A stretch of 32,054 nucleotides of DNA from a virus (IMGVR_UViG_3300025769_000488:1-32054); one strand, 5' to 3'; positions 12,429 through 21,731 are shown, numbered from the stretch's first letter. The notes: generated from the letters alone by a model not told the origin. Numbers and translations: made by a program.

Positions 12429-14110
12429 CAGAAGAACAGAAACCAAAAAGAGGTAGACCTCCCAAGAAAGAGGGAGAACCAAAGACGAGTTATAACTGGT
12501 CTAGAAAGATGAAGGCCAGATTGGCTACTCAGAGACAGCTTTCTGAAAAGAAGCGAAGAGCTGAAAGACTGACGAAACAGGCTAAGAAAGCGAGGCGTTC
12601 AGCCAAGGAAGCTCAAGAAGCTGCTGTCAAGGTGGACAATGCTCTGAAGGGAAGACAGAAGTCCGTCAGTGTGATCACAGATGAGGACTTGAAGAGGGTG
12701 CCTCAAGCTGTACGTGAGCATTTACAGCACCATGACGTAGTATTTAGGGCTAACGAAGGCCCACAGACTATGTTCCTTGAGTCACCTGAAAGAGATGTCT
12801 TATACGGAGGAGCAGCAGGAGGGGGAAAATCCTATGCATTACTAGCAGATGTGCTGCGAGATGCATCAAATCCCAACCATAGGGGCTTGCTGTTAAGAAG
12901 AACACTGGCAGAATTGACCGAATTGATAGACAAAAGCAAGCAACTCTATCCAAAAGCGTTCCCCGGAGCTGTATTTAAGGAGGCAAAGTCCATCTGGCAG
13001 TTCCCATCAGGTGCTAGGATATGGTTTTCATACGTAGATGATGACCGAGACGTGACTAGATACCAAGGACAAGCGTTCAATTGGATAGGAATAGACGAAA
13101 TTACACAGTATCCCACACCATACGTGTGGAATTACTTACGTTCTCGACTGAGAACAACGGATAAAGACTTAGGAATGTACATGAGATGTACAGCAAACCC
13201 CGGAGGAACCGGTGGTTGGTGGGTAAAAAAGATGTATATCGACCCAAATCCACCAAATGACCCCTTCTGGGCTAAGGATTTTGACACTGGTAAGGTTTTA
13301 AAGTACCCAGTGAACCACCCAAAGGCCGATCAGCCGTTATTTTTACGCAAATTCGTGCCTGCGAGGTTGACAGACAACCCATATCTGTTTGATGACGGTC
13401 AGTATGAGGCGATGTTGATGTCTCTACCGGAAATAGAGAGAAAAAGGTTGTTAGAAGGTGACTGGGACGTAGCAGATGGCTCTGCTTTCACTGAATTTAG
13501 CCGTGAGACACACGTTGTAGAGCCGTTTGATGTGCCATCGGGCTGGGCTAGGATACGATCAGGCGATTATGGGTATTCTTCACCCTCATGTATCCTCTGG
13601 GGAGCCATAGATTGGGACAATAACATATGGATTTATAGAGAACTCTATGTAAAAGGGTTCACAGGAGAAAGGTTAGGAGATTTGATAGTACAAATGGAAA
13701 GAGAAGACCCACCAATGCAGCAAACAACGCTGGATTCTTCCTGTTGGAACAAAACAGGCTTGGGGCCTTCTATTGCCGAGACTATGATACGAAGAGGAGC
13801 ACGATGGACACCAGCAGACAGGAACAGAATTGCAGGGAAGATAGAAGTCCACAGGAGATTAGCCTGTGATGACCACGGTACTCCTAGGCTTCGCTTTTTT
13901 TCTACGTGCAACAATACAATCAGGACTCTACCTACACTACCTATATCTAAAACTAACCCTGAAGATGTGGATACGAAAGCTGAAGATCATGCTTACGATG
14001 CGTTGAGGTATATGGTAATGAGTAGAACTCTGATGAATGTGCATTCTCCACATAGGATGACAAGACAGACACAGCAATATGAACCACAAGATCAGATATT
14101 TGGGTATTGA
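12425..14110 (+). CDS. terL: Terminase large subunit (packaging ATPase/nuclease)
   Basis: 561 residues. A Lys/Arg-rich N-terminal extension of ~90 residues precedes the ATPase: Walker A GGAAGGGKS at 128-136, Walker B with catalytic Glu WIGIDEIT at 220-227, coupling motif CTANPGG at 255-261. The RNase H-like nuclease follows, with D381 in RSGDYGYSS, D437 in QTTLDSSCW, and the C-terminal acidic motif AEDHAYDALRYM near 517-528. It drives DNA into proheads and cuts the concatemer. The basic extension is longer than in many TerL proteins. Directly followed by the recombinase-like gene. Confidence 0.95.
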   Translation: MTEEQKPKRGRPPKKEGEPKTSYNWSRKMKARLATQRQLSEKKRRAERLTKQAKKARRSAKEAQEAAVKVDNALKGRQKSVSVITDEDLKRVPQAVREHLQHHDVVFRANEGPQTMFLESPERDVLYGGAAGGGKSYALLADVLRDASNPNHRGLLLRRTLAELTELIDKSKQLYPKAFPGAVFKEAKSIWQFPSGARIWFSYVDDDRDVTRYQGQAFNWIGIDEITQYPTPYVWNYLRSRLRTTDKDLGMYMRCTANPGGTGGWWVKKMYIDPNPPNDPFWAKDFDTGKVLKYPVNHPKADQPLFLRKFVPARLTDNPYLFDDGQYEAMLMSLPEIERKRLLEGDWDVADGSAFTEFSRETHVVEPFDVPSGWARIRSGDYGYSSPSCILWGAIDWDNNIWIYRELYVKGFTGERLGDLIVQMEREDPPMQQTTLDSSCWNKTGLGPSIAETMIRRGARWTPADRNRIAGKIEVHRRLACDDHGTPRLRFFSTCNNTIRTLPTLPISKTNPEDVDTKAEDHAYDALRYMVMSRTLMNVHSPHRMTRQTQQYEPQDQIFGY

Positions 14111-14113
14111 TAG

Positions 14114-16138
14114 ATGACAGATAGATTAGCATTAAAAAAAATAAAAGATTTTAAGTCGTTGGTAGAGCAATTGGAAATATCTTCTATAGAGGATATTCCT
14201 GAATTAGATGATTTAACAGAAAAATTTCAAACTGGTAATGCTTCTCTTAAAGATGCTTGGTTTGCTAAATTATACAAACAAGGTTTAAAAATACAACAGA
14301 CTGCTATTAATGCTCCTGAAATGGGAGATTTAAAACAGCTTGCGTTGAACATGCAAAAAAGATTTCCTTCTCAGTTAAAAACAAAAGCGGGAACCGGATC
14401 ATTAGCAAGACAAATAAAATCAATGAAAAATAATTTTTCAAAACAAGGGGTGGAGAATGCTCTAGATCAATCTTACTCTAAAGACATGTTTAAAAAAGGT
14501 TTCTCTAGGACTGACGTAAAAGCATTAGACACTGCAGTTGAAACAGTAAAATTAGGTTTAGGAATAAAGCCGGAAGTAAAATCTAAAATATTTAAAAGTA
14601 TACCTACAAATGAAATGGTAAAAAAAGTTGTAGCAGGTATTGCAAACATACCTGATCAAGAAACTAAAAGATTAATTCTTTTAGGATTATTTGGTACTAG
14701 AGGAGCTCAAATAAACGATATAACTAGCGATGTATTTTATGGTGAAGATATAGGCAGGCCTTATTATGATCGTGAAAAAGGCATTATGATGGGTGTTGAA
14801 ATTGAAGAAGGTAGAAAAGGTCTAGCCGCTAAAGTTCCTTTTGGCCCCCTTATGAAAGATGTGATGGATTACCAATATGATAAAGCTACAGATGGTGGTA
14901 AAAATTTAACTAGGGCTTTGTTTAGTGAAGAGTTAAATCTTGGAAATGTTATTAACAAATATTTGTTTAATAAAAATGGTAAACCTGTTTTAACAGATGG
15001 AGAATTAGCTAAATTAGGTAGAACATCAATAGGTGGTTTTACAGATTTAAGAAGAATGATATTATCATGGGCTGCTGATAAAAGTGGAGAAAAAAAACTG
15101 GCAGCTGAACTTTTAACTCATGGTTCAGATGCAGACATGGATAAAAGTGTTACTGGTAGATTTTACATACCGGGTGAAGGAACAGACGTAAACAAACTAC
15201 GTGAATTTACAACCGGTATAGAACAAAACATAGCAAAACTTCTTGGTCATAAAAATTACAAATCTTTTATGGATGAAGATTTAGGTTTAAACATACAGGC
15301 GTATGACACAGAGACAAATAAAGTAAAAAAATTTACAAGTAAAGTTGCTGTTCCACAGTTAGAAACCAAAGTCGTACAAGGCAATGTTACTAAAACAGTA
15401 GAAATTACAAAATCTGCAAAAGATATTGCTAGAGAAGCAGAGGCAGAAAGTTCTCTTAAAGTTACTGAAACAGTTATAGCTGACGAATTAGCAATAAAAG
15501 AAGGTGCTAAAAAATTAGGAATCAGCGAAGATGAAATGAGACAGAGGATTGCTGATAAAACAAAAAAAGGCCCTAAAAAGAAAAAAACAGTAGTCCCTGC
15601 TACAGATACATCTTGGTTTCAAACTATTATTGATGAAGAAGGCTTAGACGTTGATATAAAAACTTTAGAAGGTAAAAGTTGGAAAGAAATAAACAAAATA
15701 CTAGAAACCGCTAGGGCAAAAACAAGTGTAAAACCTGAAGGGCAGGAGTTTAGAACTGACGATATAGATGCTCCAAAAGTAAGAAGTTACGGTGCTACAT
15801 TAGAAGCTACTGCTCCTGATTTTTTAGATTTCGTAACAGACCCAGAAACATTAAAAAAAGCAGGTAAAGTGGCAGCCAATGTAGTTGGAGGTATTCCCGG
15901 AAAAGTATTAAAAACAGGTAAATTTATTTTAGGTAATCCCGTAAAAAATGTAGCAGATAGACCTGTTGAAGACCCTACAGGTGCACAGGCAGAATTAATG
16001 GAAGAAGGAAGACAACAAAGAATACAAGAACAAATGGCGGATATAGAAAGTAAAATGGTAAATGTGCCAGAAGAAAACATTGTTCCTGAAACGACTGAAG
16101 AAAGAACTCAAAGAAGAATGAGTGAATTAGGATTTTAA
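14114..16138 (+). CDS. Large protein with tyrosine-recombinase-like catalytic core
   Basis: 674 residues. Residues ~70-180 look like a core-binding domain. Then come LILLGLFGTRGAQINDI with box I R196, KGLAAKVPFG with K235 or K240, FTDLRRMILSW with R313 (T310 in the usual His place), LLTHGSD with H336, and GRFY with Y351. The order and spacing match the R-K-H/x-R-H-Y set of tyrosine recombinases. The C-terminal ~300 residues are Lys/Glu-rich, low in complexity, and end in TERTQRRMSELGF. An integrase is unusual between TerL and portal, so a structural or injected role is possible. Lys is nearly always AAA and Leu TTA, unlike terL, which hints at separate ancestry. Confidence 0.6.
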   Translation: MTDRLALKKIKDFKSLVEQLEISSIEDIPELDDLTEKFQTGNASLKDAWFAKLYKQGLKIQQTAINAPEMGDLKQLALNMQKRFPSQLKTKAGTGSLARQIKSMKNNFSKQGVENALDQSYSKDMFKKGFSRTDVKALDTAVETVKLGLGIKPEVKSKIFKSIPTNEMVKKVVAGIANIPDQETKRLILLGLFGTRGAQINDITSDVFYGEDIGRPYYDREKGIMMGVEIEEGRKGLAAKVPFGPLMKDVMDYQYDKATDGGKNLTRALFSEELNLGNVINKYLFNKNGKPVLTDGELAKLGRTSIGGFTDLRRMILSWAADKSGEKKLAAELLTHGSDADMDKSVTGRFYIPGEGTDVNKLREFTTGIEQNIAKLLGHKNYKSFMDEDLGLNIQAYDTETNKVKKFTSKVAVPQLETKVVQGNVTKTVEITKSAKDIAREAEAESSLKVTETVIADELAIKEGAKKLGISEDEMRQRIADKTKKGPKKKKTVVPATDTSWFQTIIDEEGLDVDIKTLEGKSWKEINKILETARAKTSVKPEGQEFRTDDIDAPKVRSYGATLEATAPDFLDFVTDPETLKKAGKVAANVVGGIPGKVLKTGKFILGNPVKNVADRPVEDPTGAQAELMEEGRQQRIQEQMADIESKMVNVPEENIVPETTEERTQRRMSELGF

Positions 16139-16166
16139 TTTTTAACAACCAAAAAAGGAGGTAAAC

Positions 16167-16409
16167 ATGCCAAAAGGAACTTACGATAAAGGTTACATCA
16201 TGGGACAAATGTCCAAACAAGGTGTAATGAACGAGGCTAACGAAGGTTCTCTATACAGAGAAGGTTTAGATCAGATGTTGTTAGGCTCTACAGACCTTAA
16301 TTCCTACAATGTGGCAACCCCAAAACCAGCTGGAAACAGACATATGGGTCAAGCAGGTTACATCATGGGGCAGACACAAAAGCAAGGCTATCAAGGCACA
16401 GAGGGTTAA
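16167..16409 (+). CDS. Small protein with duplicated GYIMGQ motif
   Basis: 80 residues. GYIMGQMSKQG (9-19) recurs as GYIMGQTQKQG (64-74), one at each end of the chain, separated by a polar middle. The perfect AAAGGAGGTAAAC ribosome site predicts high expression. A duplicated short motif at both ends suggests a linker binding two identical partners, perhaps in the head, as it sits just before portal. No family recognised. Confidence 0.65.
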   Translation: MPKGTYDKGYIMGQMSKQGVMNEANEGSLYREGLDQMLLGSTDLNSYNVATPKPAGNRHMGQAGYIMGQTQKQGYQGTEG

Positions 16410-16412
16410 TAG

Positions 16413-18521
16413 ATGAGTGATCCTGTAGACGTATCTACAGAACTTGACGATAGTCAAGCTCCGGGACTTGTAGGTTTAATCAATGGTTATCAGCGAGAGG
16501 CAGAAAACGGTAGATTAGTTCATGAAGAACGCTGGCTAAAGGCTTATAAGAACTTCAGAGGTGTATACGACTCTAGTACACAGTATACAGACACTGAAAA
16601 GTCTAAAGTATTCATAAAAATAACCAAAACTAAAGTGTTGGCTGCCTACGGGCAGATAGTAGATATCTTATTTGCAAACAAGAAGTTTCCACTTACTGTG
16701 GAATCTACGCCTGTACCTGAAGGTATAGCTAAGTTTGCACATTTGAAAACACCGATAGATGAAATGAAAAGTCCCTATGGGTTTGAAGGAGATGGTAGAG
16801 AAATGCCACCCGGAGCTACTCAAGCCACAGAACCAGACTATTTAGGTGGTCTGAAAGAAAAATATGAAGGTGCACCGATAGCACAAGGGCCTGCTTTGAT
16901 GGGAGAACCACAAATATCTCCTGCACAGGAGGCAGCAATGCGTATGGAGAAGGTTATACACGATCAATTGACAGAATCCAACGCTGTAAGCACGTTACGA
17001 AATTCTATATTTGAGTCTGTATTATTAGGTACAGGTATCGTAAAAGGCCCTTTTACACATACAAAAACGGTGCATAAATGGCAAAAAGACGACAATGGTG
17101 AGAGAATGTACTCACCGTACTATAGAGATGTACCAAGAATAGAATCTGTATCTTGCTGGGATTTATATCCAGACCCTATAGCAACGAACATACACGATGC
17201 AGATTATGTAATACAAAGACACAGGATGAACAGAGAACAGCTTCGTGGTCTTATGGACATGCCGATGTTCGACCCTGATGCTATTAGAACTGTGTTGACA
17301 GGTGGTGGAAACTACATAGATAAGTATTTCGAGAGTTTAATTAGAGATGATGAGTATCTATCAAGAGCTGCAAACGAAAGATATGAAGTATTAGAGTATT
17401 GGGGTGCTGTAGACGTATCTTTTCTTCAACAGATAGGAAAAGATGTAGGCGATGTAGACCCATTGGGTAAAGTACAGATAAATGCATGGATATGTGGTAA
17501 TCAGGTATTGCGTGCTGTAATCAACCCATTTACACCCCACAGAATACCATATCAGGTATTTCCATATGAAATAAGCCCTTATCAAGTGTGGGGCATTGGA
17601 GTACCAGAGAACATGGAAGATGCACAGATGTTAATGAATGGTCATGTAAGAATGGCTATTGATAACTTGACACTTGCAGGTAATTTAGTATTTGATATAG
17701 ATGAAACATCATTAGTTCCCGGACAGAATTACGATATATTTCCGGGTAAGATATTCAGAAGACAGTCTGGCGTTACAGGAACAGCAGTAAATGGTATTAA
17801 GTTCCCTAATACCGCTGGTGAGAACATACAGATGTATGATAAAGCTAGACAGTTGGCTGATGAAGAGACTGGGATTCCCAGTATTATGCATGGGCAGACA
17901 GGCGTTAGTGGCACAGGCAGAACAGCAGCTGGCCTATCAATGTTGTTAGGTTCGGCTGGTTTATCCATAAAAACGGTGATTAAAAACATGGATGATCATC
18001 TTTTGAAACCGTTGGGAGAATCACTATTTCAATGGAACATGCAGTTTAACGATGAACAGCCTGACATTGTAGGAGACTTAGAGATCAAACCAAAAGGTGT
18101 GTCTTCTGTAATGCAGAAAGAAGTACGTTCACAAAGACTGACAATGTTACTACAGACAGTGGTAAACCCAATGTTAGCTCCGTTCATTAAGATTCCTAAT
18201 CTTATAAAAGAACTAGCTATCTCACAAGATATTGATCCGGACAGTTTAGTCAATGATATTAACCAAGCTCAAATATACGCAGAAATGCTGAAAGGAATGC
18301 AAAATGCCCAACAACCAACAGAACAACAACAATCAGGAGGTGCTGAAGCAGCTCTCCCCGGTAGTGAACAACCCGCAGGTATGGCAGGCCCTACAGAAGC
18401 TCCTTCAGGGGCTCAACCTTCAGACCTTACAGGGGCTGGTAACGGCACAATCGGAACTGGAGCTGTACCGACTGCAGGGGAAAGCCAGTTTGCTGGCAAT
18501 GCTCCTCAACTTGAAGAATAA
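16413..18521 (+). CDS. Portal (head-to-tail connector) protein
   Basis: 702 residues, the size of the large portals of short-tailed phages. The N-terminal half has HEERWLKAYKNFRGVYDSST and the conserved helix KVFIKITKTKVLAAYGQIVD. The core holds SVSCWDLYPDPIATNI, PYQVWGIGVPENMEDAQMLM and GRTAAGLSMLLGSAGL, typical of P22/T7-type portals. The last ~70 residues are Gln/Gly/Pro-rich and disordered. Twelve copies form the ring through which DNA enters. The C-terminal part shares its DNA with another gene in a second frame (18304-18558). Confidence 0.9.
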   Translation: MSDPVDVSTELDDSQAPGLVGLINGYQREAENGRLVHEERWLKAYKNFRGVYDSSTQYTDTEKSKVFIKITKTKVLAAYGQIVDILFANKKFPLTVESTPVPEGIAKFAHLKTPIDEMKSPYGFEGDGREMPPGATQATEPDYLGGLKEKYEGAPIAQGPALMGEPQISPAQEAAMRMEKVIHDQLTESNAVSTLRNSIFESVLLGTGIVKGPFTHTKTVHKWQKDDNGERMYSPYYRDVPRIESVSCWDLYPDPIATNIHDADYVIQRHRMNREQLRGLMDMPMFDPDAIRTVLTGGGNYIDKYFESLIRDDEYLSRAANERYEVLEYWGAVDVSFLQQIGKDVGDVDPLGKVQINAWICGNQVLRAVINPFTPHRIPYQVFPYEISPYQVWGIGVPENMEDAQMLMNGHVRMAIDNLTLAGNLVFDIDETSLVPGQNYDIFPGKIFRRQSGVTGTAVNGIKFPNTAGENIQMYDKARQLADEETGIPSIMHGQTGVSGTGRTAAGLSMLLGSAGLSIKTVIKNMDDHLLKPLGESLFQWNMQFNDEQPDIVGDLEIKPKGVSSVMQKEVRSQRLTMLLQTVVNPMLAPFIKIPNLIKELAISQDIDPDSLVNDINQAQIYAEMLKGMQNAQQPTEQQQSGGAEAALPGSEQPAGMAGPTEAPSGAQPSDLTGAGNGTIGTGAVPTAGESQFAGNAPQLEE

Positions 18522-18558
18522 TTTTGATCAGATGAAAAAGGAAGATAAGAAAAAATAA
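18304..18558 (+). CDS. 84-residue protein overlapping the portal 3' end in another frame
   Basis: ATG 18304 lies inside portal and runs 37 bases past its stop to a TAA that overlaps the next start as TAATG. The sequence is ordered and Leu-rich (NNPQVWQALQKLLQGLNLQT, then LYRLQGKASLLAMLLNLKNN), unlike the low-complexity portal tail encoded by the same bases. It resembles the small helical proteins that follow portal genes in other phages, with the LQGK...LLNLK pattern. The coupling and good helices support a real gene; the exact start is less sure. Confidence 0.65.
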   Translation: MPNNQQNNNNQEVLKQLSPVVNNPQVWQALQKLLQGLNLQTLQGLVTAQSELELYRLQGKASLLAMLLNLKNNFDQMKKEDKKK

Positions 18559-19910
18559 TGGCTTTACCACAAACAAATCAAGGATTTTTAGGTAATATAG
18601 AAACTGTAAATACAGATGTTACATCTGAGAGTGTGCCTAGTGCTTTTTTAGGTAAAGAAGCTCTACAGCCAACTTATGAAGTAGCATCTTTACAGAGAAA
18701 TATTCCTACTGTTCCTACCATTGATGTAACAGGCAGTGGTGATTTGTACAGTGGTTCAAACGATCTTAGTTACATTGTGGACTTGACAACAGACCCTGAG
18801 ACTATAAAGAAAAGAAGAGAAGAAGAAAAAAAGCTAAGAGCAAGATTAGACCCAGATGTAGACCCTTTGTTTGCTACAGACCCCGGAGTAGATATTACAG
18901 CTGCGGGTATCTCTGCTAACGTGCCAGATTTTAAAGTAGAAGGTACAGGGCCTACTATTGAAAGGGGTAGGTTAGATACCTCTACAGACATTACAGATAG
19001 AATTGTAAGATTTGGAGAAGCTGTAGAATTAGGTAGTAGAGTTGTTAGTGATCCTTTTAAGATAGATTTTTTGAAAACAGAGGTAAAAGAACAAGTTACA
19101 GGAGCTGGCCAAAAAGCTGCTGGAGAATTAGTTAAGGACTTATTTAAATCTGGCGTGCCGTATAGAGATGTTGCTAATCCTTTTGCTACATCTTACCAAG
19201 CAGCCACTGTTCCAAACCCCGCTACTTCTTCTTATCAACCTAGGCTTGTAAAACCCGGTGGCCCTCTTGCTGGTACTGGTTCTTCTACAAGTAGTTTTAT
19301 GAGCACTGCTGGAAAAGTAGCAGGAGCAGCCGGAGCAGCATTTTCTGCTTATAATGCATATGATGCTTTTAAACAAGGAGATACTTTGGGTGGTTTAACA
19401 AATGCAGCAGCCACCGCAGCTTTTTTCATACCCGGAATGCAGCCTGTAGCAGCGGCTCTAACTGCTTTAAACTTCGTAAGTGGGTTTAGAAAAGGTAAAC
19501 CAAAACCGGGCATGGGTGGTTCAGAAATTAAATATGATAAAGACACTGGTCAGTTAGCTCACAGTATGACTTGGAGTTACAACGGTTTCAATCCATCACA
19601 GGCTAAACAGCATACAGATAAAGCCATAAAATTTGTAAACGATTATATGAAAGAATTTAACGTAAAATTAAATCCTGAAAAATTTCCACAGGGACAATCT
19701 AATTGGCAGTATCTATCTAGAATAGATGTGAGTCCTTATAAAAACGGATCACAAAGTGCCGGTGAGTTAATAGAAAGATGGATGTCTTCAGGAGCATTTA
19801 CTGGTAATCCTTCTTATTATGATGCAGACGCAGGGGAGAGAAGATTTTTTACATCACAAGAAGAATATGAAGCTGCAGTAAACAATTTTTCAAACAGAGT
19901 ATTTTCGTAA
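18558..19910 (+). CDS. Internal virion protein, probably ejected
   Basis: 450 residues. N-terminal ~230 residues are polar and extended, a central Ala/Gly-rich segment (AGKVAGAAGAAFSAYNAYDA; then AAFFIPGMQPVAAALTAL) at about 255-310 could insert in membranes, and a compact C-terminal domain follows (LAHSMTWSYNGFNPSQAKQH ... YYDADAGERRFF). The position after portal and before lysis genes, plus the membrane-active look, suggests an internal head or ejection protein. AT-rich codons as in the 14114 gene. No named family. Confidence 0.55.
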   Translation: MALPQTNQGFLGNIETVNTDVTSESVPSAFLGKEALQPTYEVASLQRNIPTVPTIDVTGSGDLYSGSNDLSYIVDLTTDPETIKKRREEEKKLRARLDPDVDPLFATDPGVDITAAGISANVPDFKVEGTGPTIERGRLDTSTDITDRIVRFGEAVELGSRVVSDPFKIDFLKTEVKEQVTGAGQKAAGELVKDLFKSGVPYRDVANPFATSYQAATVPNPATSSYQPRLVKPGGPLAGTGSSTSSFMSTAGKVAGAAGAAFSAYNAYDAFKQGDTLGGLTNAAATAAFFIPGMQPVAAALTALNFVSGFRKGKPKPGMGGSEIKYDKDTGQLAHSMTWSYNGFNPSQAKQHTDKAIKFVNDYMKEFNVKLNPEKFPQGQSNWQYLSRIDVSPYKNGSQSAGELIERWMSSGAFTGNPSYYDADAGERRFFTSQEEYEAAVNNFSNRVFS

Positions 19911-19919
19911 GGAGTAAAC

Positions 19920-20285
19920 ATGTTACAATTTTTAAGCCCAATAGCAAACCTAGCAGGAACATGGTTGAAGGGTAGACAGAAGAAAGCAGAGATAAAACAG
20001 AAACTAGAAGTAGCAAAGATAGAAGCACAGGTAAAAAGAGTGCAGAGTGATGCGAACTGGGAAGAGAAAGCAATGGATGCTTCTGCAGATAGCTGGAAAG
20101 ATGAGCTCTGGACAATTTGTTTCATCTCTATCATAGTAGCGTGCTTCATTCCTGCTGCACAGCCATATTTATCTGATGGGTTTAGGTTCTTGAGAGAGGA
20201 TTGCCCTGATTGGTTAAGCTGGGGTATCCTTGCAAGTATCGGTGCTAGTTTTGGTTTGAAATCAATAGGACAATTTAAAAAATGA
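19920..20285 (+). CDS. Holin-like membrane protein
   Basis: 121 residues. Helical, charged N-terminus (KKAEIKQKLEVAKIEAQVKR), then SWKDELWTICFISIIVACFI starting the first span at about 64-86, and WLSWGILASIGASFGLKSI as a second. This matches phage holins of the type with a cytoplasmic coiled coil. It would form the membrane lesion that releases the lysozyme encoded next, which it overlaps by four bases. AAGGAGTAAAC ribosome site. Confidence 0.7.
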   Translation: MLQFLSPIANLAGTWLKGRQKKAEIKQKLEVAKIEAQVKRVQSDANWEEKAMDASADSWKDELWTICFISIIVACFIPAAQPYLSDGFRFLREDCPDWLSWGILASIGASFGLKSIGQFKK

Positions 20286-20755
20286 TAAACGAAGAGACAA
20301 GAGAAAAATTAATAGACAAGTTAGTATTGCACGAAGGTATGCGATTGAAAGTGTACGATGATGCAAACGGAAACGAAGTAAGAGCTGGAGATACGCTTGT
20401 GGGACATCCTACCATTGGTGTAGGTAGAAACATCGCAGGAGACGGGTTAGGTATCACAGAAGAAGAAGCAAAGATGTTGCTGTCTAATGATGTAGACAGA
20501 GTGTTGAAAGAAGTAGATCACTGGACTTTTATGAAAGACCTGAACGAAGTGAGAAAGACTGTAATTATAGACATGGTGTTCAACATGGGCGTATCTAGAT
20601 TTAATCAGAGAGAATGGCCTAACTTTTTTGGTTCTGTAATAGAAGGTGATTTTAAAAGAGCCAAAAAAGAAATGCTGGATAGCAAATGGGCAAGTCAAGT
20701 GAAGACAAGAGCAAACATATTAGCAAACATGATGGAAAGTGGTGAATGGCTATAG
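20282..20755 (+). CDS. Endolysin, T4-type lysozyme (GH24)
   Basis: 157 residues. Catalytic triad arrangement of T4 lysozyme: E18 in LVLHEGMRLKVYDD, D26/D27, and T44 in HPTIGVGRN, with a longer loop than usual between Asp and Thr. The C-terminal lobe has VIIDMVFNMGVSRFNQ and WASQVKTRANILANMM, as in the family. It cleaves the glycan strand of peptidoglycan. No signal peptide, so export depends on the holin upstream. Confidence 0.92.
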   Translation: MINEETREKLIDKLVLHEGMRLKVYDDANGNEVRAGDTLVGHPTIGVGRNIAGDGLGITEEEAKMLLSNDVDRVLKEVDHWTFMKDLNEVRKTVIIDMVFNMGVSRFNQREWPNFFGSVIEGDFKRAKKEMLDSKWASQVKTRANILANMMESGEWL

Positions 20756-21705
20756 CAAACGAAAATATGATAGCAAACGGTGAGATACCTGTAGAACAGC
20801 CTGTGCAACAGCCAGCAGGTCTATCTATGGAGCAGTTAGACCATGAGTTTTTAGGTAGAGGTGATCCACAAGTAGAAGGTTTAAGACTAGGCGAACAATA
20901 TGAAAAAAACCTAACACCTGAAGAATTAACAAGAATGAAACAGCTTGCACCTGCAGTAGAAGAGTTTTTCATACTAGATCATAAAGGTAGAACAGGCGAG
21001 CTACCAGAGGGTGAAAGAGAAATGCCAGAAGGTTCTCTACCAGCAGAAGAAGAAATAACTGTAGAAGAGTACGGTGACTTGTACAATGCAGAAAACAAAG
21101 AAGAGGTGCTAGCTGAGTTATTCGGACAGAAACAACCATTACAGCCGCAGGGAGCAGACATACCGCCAAAAGAAGTAAAGAGAGAAGAACCAGCACCTAC
21201 ACCACAGCCTGTTCAACAGCCTGTAGTAGAGGCAGCAAGAGGATTAGAAGTACCCGCAATGCCACAAGAAGACATGGTAAACACAGATGCTAATCCACAG
21301 AAGAATGGAATGATTGATGTCCCCGGAAAGAGTAACACAGGTATAGCAGATGATGTACCGATGGATTTACCAGAGGGGTCATTCGTAATCAACGCAGCTG
21401 CTGTAGAGTTTGCAGGACTAACAGACATTGAGCAGATGATAAAGAAAGCTGAAGAAGAAGAAGGAAGATTAATAAATCAAGGAACATTAAAACAAACAGA
21501 TCAGGGCGGTAAAACACCTGTTCTTGTATCTAACAGAGAAGTAGTAATCAGACCAAACATAGCAAAAATCATAGGTCTAGATAAGTTAGAAAAGATAAAC
21601 AATAGGGGGAAAGCCGAAACAGAGAGAGCTATACAGGAAGAACAGTTAGCAGAAGGCAATCCACAACCCGAAAGAGTTCAGTCACCTAAAGGTAGGATGA
21701 CTTAA
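20746..21705 (+). CDS. Acidic virion-associated protein of unknown role
   Basis: 319 residues starting inside the lysozyme end. Glu/Pro/Gln-rich N-terminal ~180 residues (PAPTPQPVQQPVV repeats), then a more ordered part with GKSNTGIADDVPMDLPEGSF and VINAAAVEFAGLTDIEQMI, then SNREVVIRPNIAKIIGLDKL. The 'DDVPMDLPEGSFVI' type of motif recurs in structural proteins of marine phages. The place between lysis genes and scaffold suggests a head component. No named family. Confidence 0.6.
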   Translation: MAIANENMIANGEIPVEQPVQQPAGLSMEQLDHEFLGRGDPQVEGLRLGEQYEKNLTPEELTRMKQLAPAVEEFFILDHKGRTGELPEGEREMPEGSLPAEEEITVEEYGDLYNAENKEEVLAELFGQKQPLQPQGADIPPKEVKREEPAPTPQPVQQPVVEAARGLEVPAMPQEDMVNTDANPQKNGMIDVPGKSNTGIADDVPMDLPEGSFVINAAAVEFAGLTDIEQMIKKAEEEEGRLINQGTLKQTDQGGKTPVLVSNREVVIRPNIAKIIGLDKLEKINNRGKAETERAIQEEQLAEGNPQPERVQSPKGRMT

Positions 21706-21709
21706 AAAG

Positions 21710-21731
21710 TTTTAGTTGATGATAACTAAAA
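21710..21731 (+). other. Hairpin after the acidic protein gene
   Basis: TTTTAGTT (21710-21717) and AACTAAAA (21724-21731) form a perfect 8-base stem with loop GATGAT. AT-only pairing apart from one G-C, no T-run after it, so a weak hairpin on its own; it opens the structured spacer before the scaffold gene. Confidence 0.5.

Noticed and set aside
13645-13914. 89-codon minus-strand frame inside terL
   Set aside because: Opposite the conserved nuclease domain of terL, no ribosome site, no plausible operon.
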